This document shows, piece by piece, positions 60,138 to 64,000 of a stretch of DNA of 64,000 bases. Both the position numbers and the translations under genes were made by a program. Location of the stretch: contig NZ_CP070479.1 of NCBI RefSeq assembly GCF_016925555.1, forward strand, positions 620,001 through 684,000, in the 5' to 3' direction. The notes beneath the pieces are model-generated. The model had not been told where the DNA came from, did not search any database, and saw nothing but the letters and a program-made list of their open reading frames with translations. Origin of the DNA: Mycoplasma tauri. GTDB taxonomy: Bacteria > Bacillota_I > Bacilli_A > Mycoplasmatales > Metamycoplasmataceae. Each line of letters begins with the position of its first letter. Position 1 is the stretch's first letter.

Positions 60138-61316
60138 TTATTTAGATAAGAAATCCATGGCTGCTTGCGCTAATGTAGCTGGTCCAATAATTAAAGCTTC
60201 TTCATTAAAACGAACATGCGGATTATGGACTGGATAAATTTGATTTGACTCATTAGGAAGAGGGCATGAAACAAAGAAATAGCAACTTTCTGGTAATTCA
60301 CTAGCTATATGAGCATAGTCTTCTGAAGCAAGTTCTGGTTCAGAATATTTAACATCATAATCGCTACCAAGTATTTTTTGTGCACTATCAAACACCATTT
60401 CGCTCATTTCTGGAGTATTAACTAACGCAGGTACACTTGCCAAGATTTCAAAATTAGCACTTGCTCTGTAAGCTTTTGCAATATGTGAAGCAATCTCTGG
60501 CAATCTTTTTTCAACATGTTTTGCTGATTCATTAAATAGTGAACGTGCAGTACCTTCTAAAATAACCTTTGATGGGATAACATTTACATTACCGCCCGGG
60601 GTGCTAATGTTTCCAATAGACACAGATGCTGACTTATTTGATGGCAACTCGTGTGCAACCATTATATTAAAGGCTCCGATAATTTCAGAGGCAACAATAA
60701 CTGGATCTATACCATTATAAGGCATAGCTCCATGCGCGCCCTTACCTTGTATTTCAATTCTAAAATTTAATGCTGATGCCAATACTTGTTTCTTTTGAAC
60801 TATAATACCCATTTTTTCACCATTAGGCCACATATGTAAAGCTAATCCAGCATCTATTTTAGTATCTAAAAGGCCTTTTTCAAGCATTAATTTTCCGCCA
60901 TTTAAGGTTTCCTCAGCTGGTTGAAATAAAAATCTAACTTCTCCATTAAGTTCGCTTTCGCGCTCTTTCAACATAATTAAAGTAGCAATTAAAGAAGTTG
61001 TGTGAATATCGTGCCCGCATAAATGAGCTTTTGAATTTTTGGCTGCAAAATCAAGACCAGATTCTTCATTAACGTTTACCGCATCCATATCAGCTCTTAA
61101 AAGAACTGTCTTACCTTTTTTGCTGTCTCCTAAAGAGCCAACAATTGCATAAGTATCACCCAAATGCTCATATTTAATGTTGTATTCATCTAAAACTGAC
61201 TTAATAAGTGCTGTTGTATTTGGTAAATCAAAACCAGATTCAGGACTTTTATGTATCTGTCTTCTAATTTTTTTTAACTTTTCAAATAGTTTTTTTGCGT
61301 GTTCTAGTAATGTCAT
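60138..61316 (-). CDS. M20 family metallo-amidohydrolase
   Basis: 392 aa of the M20D/hippurate-hydrolase-like group. Dimetal site: Cys100-Gly-His102-Asp-xx-His105 in HLCGHDIHTTSL, Glu135-Glu136 in FQPAEET, His161 in ALHMWP, and a final His near YPVHNPHVRFNEEA. Members deacylate N-acyl-amino acids or auxin-type conjugates, or trim small peptides. The dimerisation domain (about 180-290) is present. First gene of the pair with the TRIC channel. Confidence 0.95.
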   Translation of the reverse strand: MTLLEHAKKLFEKLKKIRRQIHKSPESGFDLPNTTALIKSVLDEYNIKYEHLGDTYAIVGSLGDSKKGKTVLLRADMDAVNVNEESGLDFAAKNSKAHLCGHDIHTTSLIATLIMLKERESELNGEVRFLFQPAEETLNGGKLMLEKGLLDTKIDAGLALHMWPNGEKMGIIVQKKQVLASALNFRIEIQGKGAHGAMPYNGIDPVIVASEIIGAFNIMVAHELPSNKSASVSIGNISTPGGNVNVIPSKVILEGTARSLFNESAKHVEKRLPEIASHIAKAYRASANFEILASVPALVNTPEMSEMVFDSAQKILGSDYDVKYSEPELASEDYAHIASELPESCYFFVSCPLPNESNQIYPVHNPHVRFNEEALIIGPATLAQAAMDFLSK

Positions 61317-61726
61317 TTTTTCCCTCTTATATTATTAATTTAATAAAATTATACTTATAATTACAATGCAAATAAAAAATTGAAAGTATAAATTTATAAT
61401 TTAAACGTCTGTTTTGAACTTACTTTAAAATAAAAAGGTTACTTTTTAAATTTATCAATAACAAATCATCAACATTATTATGAAACAGATAAATCTAATG
61501 GAGCTTTTACTATATTGATAATAAAATATGCCTCCGAATAACTAAATATTTTTCTTATCGTTCAAAAAAATTCTTTTTACTTAATTTTTAACGATAATAC
61601 TTTTATTCATTAAAGACATTTTTTATGAAATAAATATTATTACAAATTAAAAAGCCCCTGAACCAGGATGCTTTTGATTTAAAATAATTAAAATTGTATA
61701 TAACTACTAACTATAACTTAATCTAG
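61317..61726. other. 410-bp intergenic region with no gene
   Basis: AT-rich with many stops on both strands. A short AAAAGC...GCTTTT stem at 61651-61675 may end the transcript of the small membrane-protein gene. Otherwise I see nothing. Confidence 0.55.
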
Positions 61727-62125
61727 TTAATGTATACGCAGCAGTGCTGAACGATACAATGCAATTATAAAAAATATGACCATGCTAACTATTGAAATAC
61801 AAATTCCTGCTATTGATAATTTTCTTCCTTTTCCATTTATTTTTTTAGACCTTGACAAACCAATACATGAGAAAATAAGTCCTAAAACCGAAAAAAAGAA
61901 TGATAATACAAAACCGGCTATAGCAAAATCATTTGACTGATCAGATGCTGATGACATTTGCTGCCTATTTATATTTTGCATGTATATTTGTGACTGATAT
62001 TCCGGCCTAACTGATTGTGTTGACTCTGAGATTTCATACATTTTCACTTCTCTATTGCACTGAGTACAATTTGTTAATTCCATATCGAATTTTTTATTGC
62101 ATGTGTCACAAATAAATAATTTCAT
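61727..62125 (-). CDS. Small zinc-ribbon/two-TM membrane protein, copy A
   Basis: 132 aa. N-terminal rubredoxin-like zinc ribbon: Cys6-x2-Cys9 ... Cys20-x2-Cys23 (ICDTCNKKFDMELTNCTQC). A Gln/Ser-rich linker (about 30-65) leads to two hydrophobic segments (FAIAGFVLSFFFSVLGLIFSCIGL and LSIAGICISIVSMVIFFII) separated by RSKKINGKGRK, a DUF4190-like hairpin. Cytosolic ribbon with two membrane helices is inferred. Paralogue of the protein at 62379-62789; both have the same upstream sequence. Function unknown. Confidence 0.85.
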   Translation of the reverse strand: MKLFICDTCNKKFDMELTNCTQCNREVKMYEISESTQSVRPEYQSQIYMQNINRQQMSSASDQSNDFAIAGFVLSFFFSVLGLIFSCIGLSRSKKINGKGRKLSIAGICISIVSMVIFFIIALYRSALLRIH

Positions 62126-62378
62126 TAAATTCTCCTTTTTTGTGTTTTAAACATAAATAAATATTTAATCGCTTACTATAATAGCAAAAAAATTAACACT
62201 TTTGTGTTTTTTACGTAGAAACATTTTTAAAAATAAAATTACTATTTGTATCTACCATTTGGGTTATTCCTATTAGTTTTTATCTACTTTTTTGATACTA
62301 AAAAACTCTCTAAATATGAGAGTTATTTCATTAAAAAGAATTAAAAATTTTATACTAATCATTTTCTAAAACTTAATA

Positions 62379-62789
62379 TTATTTTGATGAAGAAGCAAGA
62401 ATTGAAATAAACAAAATAAGTGTTATTATTGAGATAAAAATTCCTACTATTGATAATACTTTTCCTTTTCCATTCATTTTTTTAGACTTATATAGGCCAA
62501 TAAGTGAAAAAATAAGACCTAAAGGTGGGAAAATGAAAGCAAATATAATTCCTGCATTAGCAAGACCATTTGAATCTGATTTTACTTTAACAGGTGCCAT
62601 ATTCATTTGCTGCAGATTCATATTATTTTGTATCACTATTTGTGGCGCCTTCTGCACAGGTTCAGATTTTGCTAATTGGGTTTCCTCTGGAATTTCATAA
62701 ATTTTAATAATTTCTTTTTTGCACTCAGTGTAGCTTGTCGACCCTTCATCAATTTTTTTATCACATGTTTCACAAATAAATAATTTCAT
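62379..62789 (-). CDS. Small zinc-ribbon/two-TM membrane protein, copy B
   Basis: 136 aa, same plan as copy A: N-terminus MKLFICETCDKK with Cys6, Cys9; the third Cys is Tyr20 while Cys23 is kept (SYTECKKE), so zinc binding is probably lost. Linker contains repeated Gln/Met/Asn. Two membrane segments (LANAGIIFAFIFPPLGLIFSLIGL, LSIVGIFISIITLILFISIL) around KSKKMNGKGKV. Identity with copy A is strongest in the first 12 residues and in the GKG-centred hairpin. The upstream region is taken up by transposase debris, so its promoter may have been replaced. Confidence 0.85.
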   Translation of the reverse strand: MKLFICETCDKKIDEGSTSYTECKKEIIKIYEIPEETQLAKSEPVQKAPQIVIQNNMNLQQMNMAPVKVKSDSNGLANAGIIFAFIFPPLGLIFSLIGLYKSKKMNGKGKVLSIVGIFISIITLILFISILASSSK

Positions 62790-62814
62790 TAAATTCTCCT
62801 TTTTTGTGTTTTTA

Positions 62815-63030
62815 TACTTAAGTGGGGAACGTGAGAAAAATGAGATGTTTTATGGGCATGAATACGAATTTGGCTCATTAGAAGAATTAGAAAAAGCTAT
62901 CCATAAATATGTAAAATATTACAATGAAAAGAGAATAATTACAAAATTAAAAGGAATGACACCTAAAATGTATAGGCATCATTCCTAAAATAGTTTTTTA
63001 GTCCAACTTTTGGGGTTCACTACACTTATA
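62815..63030 (+). pseudogene. IS3/IS150-type transposase 3' remnant
   Basis: Plus-strand reading frame (about 62818-62988) encodes only the C-terminal end of an integrase-core transposase: EKNEMFYGHEYEFGSLEELEKAIHKYVKYYNEKR then KLKGMTPKMYRHHS. It is followed by AGTCCAACTTTTGGGGTTCACTACAC (in two parts; 63000-63025), which matches the right inverted-repeat style of IS3-family elements. The left part of the element, including the DDE residues other than the last region, is missing. The remnant sits directly upstream of copy B. Confidence 0.85.
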
Positions 63031-63045
63031 ACTTTAAAATTGTAT

Positions 63046-63618
63046 TTATTTTTTATTTTCTTTATTTTTCTCGTTTACAAAATTGTTTGCTGCATAACTT
63101 AGTACACTTGATATAATTAAAAAAACAGAACCAGCTATAGACATAGCTTTAACTTTATTAAAATCATAATAAGACTTACCAATTGTTGCTATTATAATAA
63201 TAGCTATAAAGAATGCAGCAACAAGAATAGCGGTTAATATTATTCCAACAAGAGATTTAGAAAATATAGATCTAAGAACTGACAACACGATGAGGAAACC
63301 AGCATATAAAGCTTGTAATGAAAATAAGATAATTAATATTGTTCCTAAATAGAAACCAGCTATCATGCTTGGAGATTCACTTTTATTAATAAATTCATAG
63401 ACCCCGCTTAAGGTTAGTGATAATATTTTTTTCACATCTAAAATGTAAAAACCAGTTAAAAATCCATTTCCAAATAATTGTGCGTTAACATTATTCTCAT
63501 TTATATCATTAGGACGCATAAAACTAGCAATGATAAGAATTATAGAAAAAACAAATAGAGTGATAAGAACACCGGTCAATTTTTTAAAAGAGCGATTATT
63601 TTTTGTTAAAAAATTCAT
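63046..63618 (-). CDS. Polytopic membrane protein, unknown
   Basis: 190 aa with four hydrophobic stretches (about 14-33, 82-112, 120-145 and 157-177) and a Lys-rich C-terminal tail (VNEKNKENKK). Basic N-terminus (KNNRSFKKL), so the N-terminus is likely inside. I recognise no family. Ribosome-binding site GAAAGG. Its upstream region has a perfect CG-containing palindrome. Confidence 0.75.
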   Translation of the reverse strand: MNFLTKNNRSFKKLTGVLITLFVFSIILIIASFMRPNDINENNVNAQLFGNGFLTGFYILDVKKILSLTLSGVYEFINKSESPSMIAGFYLGTILIILFSLQALYAGFLIVLSVLRSIFSKSLVGIILTAILVAAFFIAIIIIATIGKSYYDFNKVKAMSIAGSVFLIISSVLSYAANNFVNEKNKENKK

Positions 63619-63637
63619 ATAATGCCTTTCTATAATA

Positions 63638-63651
63638 TATACGTACGTATA
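63638..63651. promoter_or_regulatory. Palindrome TATACGTACGTATA upstream of membrane protein gene
   Basis: A 14-bp perfect dyad 19 bp from the ATG at 63618, directly beside a minus-strand TATTATAG box. Two CG steps in such an AT-rich spacer are uncommon. Could be an operator. Confidence 0.45.
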
Positions 63652-63659
63652 AAAATTAA

Positions 63660-64000
63660 ATTATACAGAAAAATTTGTAAGCACTGTTAAAACCATAACA
63701 AATTTTAAAGTCTGGACCTAAATGACTGGTTGAAAGCAAACTAAAAATAGAAAAATTATATTGAGCCAAAAAAACTTAATATTTTCTATATCAAATCTGC
63801 AAAAATTTTTAATGTATGCAGGCAGGCAGTAGCAAAATCTAAAACTAGAGTTATAAAAGTTAAGGAATACAAAAAACGACACAATAATTAGAAAAGCCTT
63901 TCTTGATAACAAAGGCAGATATGTCGCTTAAGGTTGAGTGCTTATATTTCTATGAAATATAATATTTATATTAACCCTCGAAGTCTTAGAAGAGATTTTA
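63660..64000 (+). pseudogene. Possible decayed insertion-sequence fragment
   Basis: No intact gene. Plus-strand frames show a short run MTGWKQTKNRKIILSQKN, a frame change near 63827, then KTRVIKVKEYKKRH and, in another frame, IRKAFLDNKGRYVA before stops. This is suggestive of the middle of an IS1634-like transposase broken by frameshifts, but too short for certainty. Otherwise AT-rich intergenic sequence up to the window end. Confidence 0.3.

Noticed and set aside
63718-63912. 64-aa hydrophobic minus-strand frame near the window end
   Set aside because: Phe/Leu-rich low-complexity translation of AT-rich DNA, no ribosome-binding site; the plus-strand fragments look more like degraded transposase.

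Overview
This window is from a low-GC mollicute that uses genetic code 4, in which TGA encodes Trp. Nearly every long gene reads through in-frame TGA codons and closes only at TAA or TAG. Conserved Trp positions are encoded by TGA, for example the W after the catalytic Cys of PepC and the last residue of S7. The gene set suggests a fermentative Mycoplasma/Mycoplasmopsis-type parasite, but the species cannot be fixed from the sequence alone. It includes a PTS-based ascorbate pathway, lipoproteins with BspA-type repeats, heterodimeric ABC exporters, peptidases, and NAD and CoA salvage genes. There is no cell-wall gene.

Layout. 1-2.7 kb: str operon (rpsL-rpsG-fusA, minus strand, fusA cut by the window edge). 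3-6.2 kb: trigger factor, an ABC-F ATPase, tRNA-Leu and tRNA-Lys. 6.2-19.6 kb: surface and envelope region, with a coiled-coil membrane-anchored protein, a two-gene asymmetric ABC exporter, a small UPF0154 protein, a transglutaminase-like lipoprotein and a 1794-residue SGNH hydrolase. 19.7-29 kb: rplJ-rplL and rpoB-rpoC, with an L10 leader RNA. 29-33 kb: BspA-like lipoprotein, leucyl aminopeptidase, tRNA-Gly, pgk. 33.2-36.2 kb: a 985-aa protein that I read as a full-length but catalytically dead phosphoglucomutase fused to a flippase-like membrane domain. 36-45.8 kb: ptsI, an RpiR-type regulator and a complete L-ascorbate operon (PTE-type lactonase, ulaA-B-C-D-E-F) with two identical 15-bp palindromes in its upstream region. 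45.8-58.9 kb: mixed housekeeping genes (HAD phosphatase, nitroreductase, PepC, ZIP transporter, YebC, NadE, RNA methyltransferase, the DnaB/DnaI replication pair, CoaE, YigZ). 59-64 kb: tRNA-His, TRIC channel, M20 amidohydrolase, a pair of small zinc-ribbon membrane paralogues, IS3-type transposase debris and a membrane protein.

How it fits together. Ascorbate taken up and phosphorylated by PtsI/UlaABC would be opened by the lactonase, decarboxylated (UlaD) and epimerised (UlaE, UlaF) to D-xylulose-5-phosphate, then fermented through glycolysis (Pgk). The RpiR regulator, next to ptsI and convergent with the operon, is the obvious candidate to bind the paired palindromes. Peptidases (PepA, PepC, M20) and surface hydrolases fit nutrient scavenging from the host. 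The most unusual object is the pseudo-mutase/flippase fusion. Several other proteins also combine intact and degenerate active sites (ABC-F, heterodimeric exporter, RNA methyltransferase).
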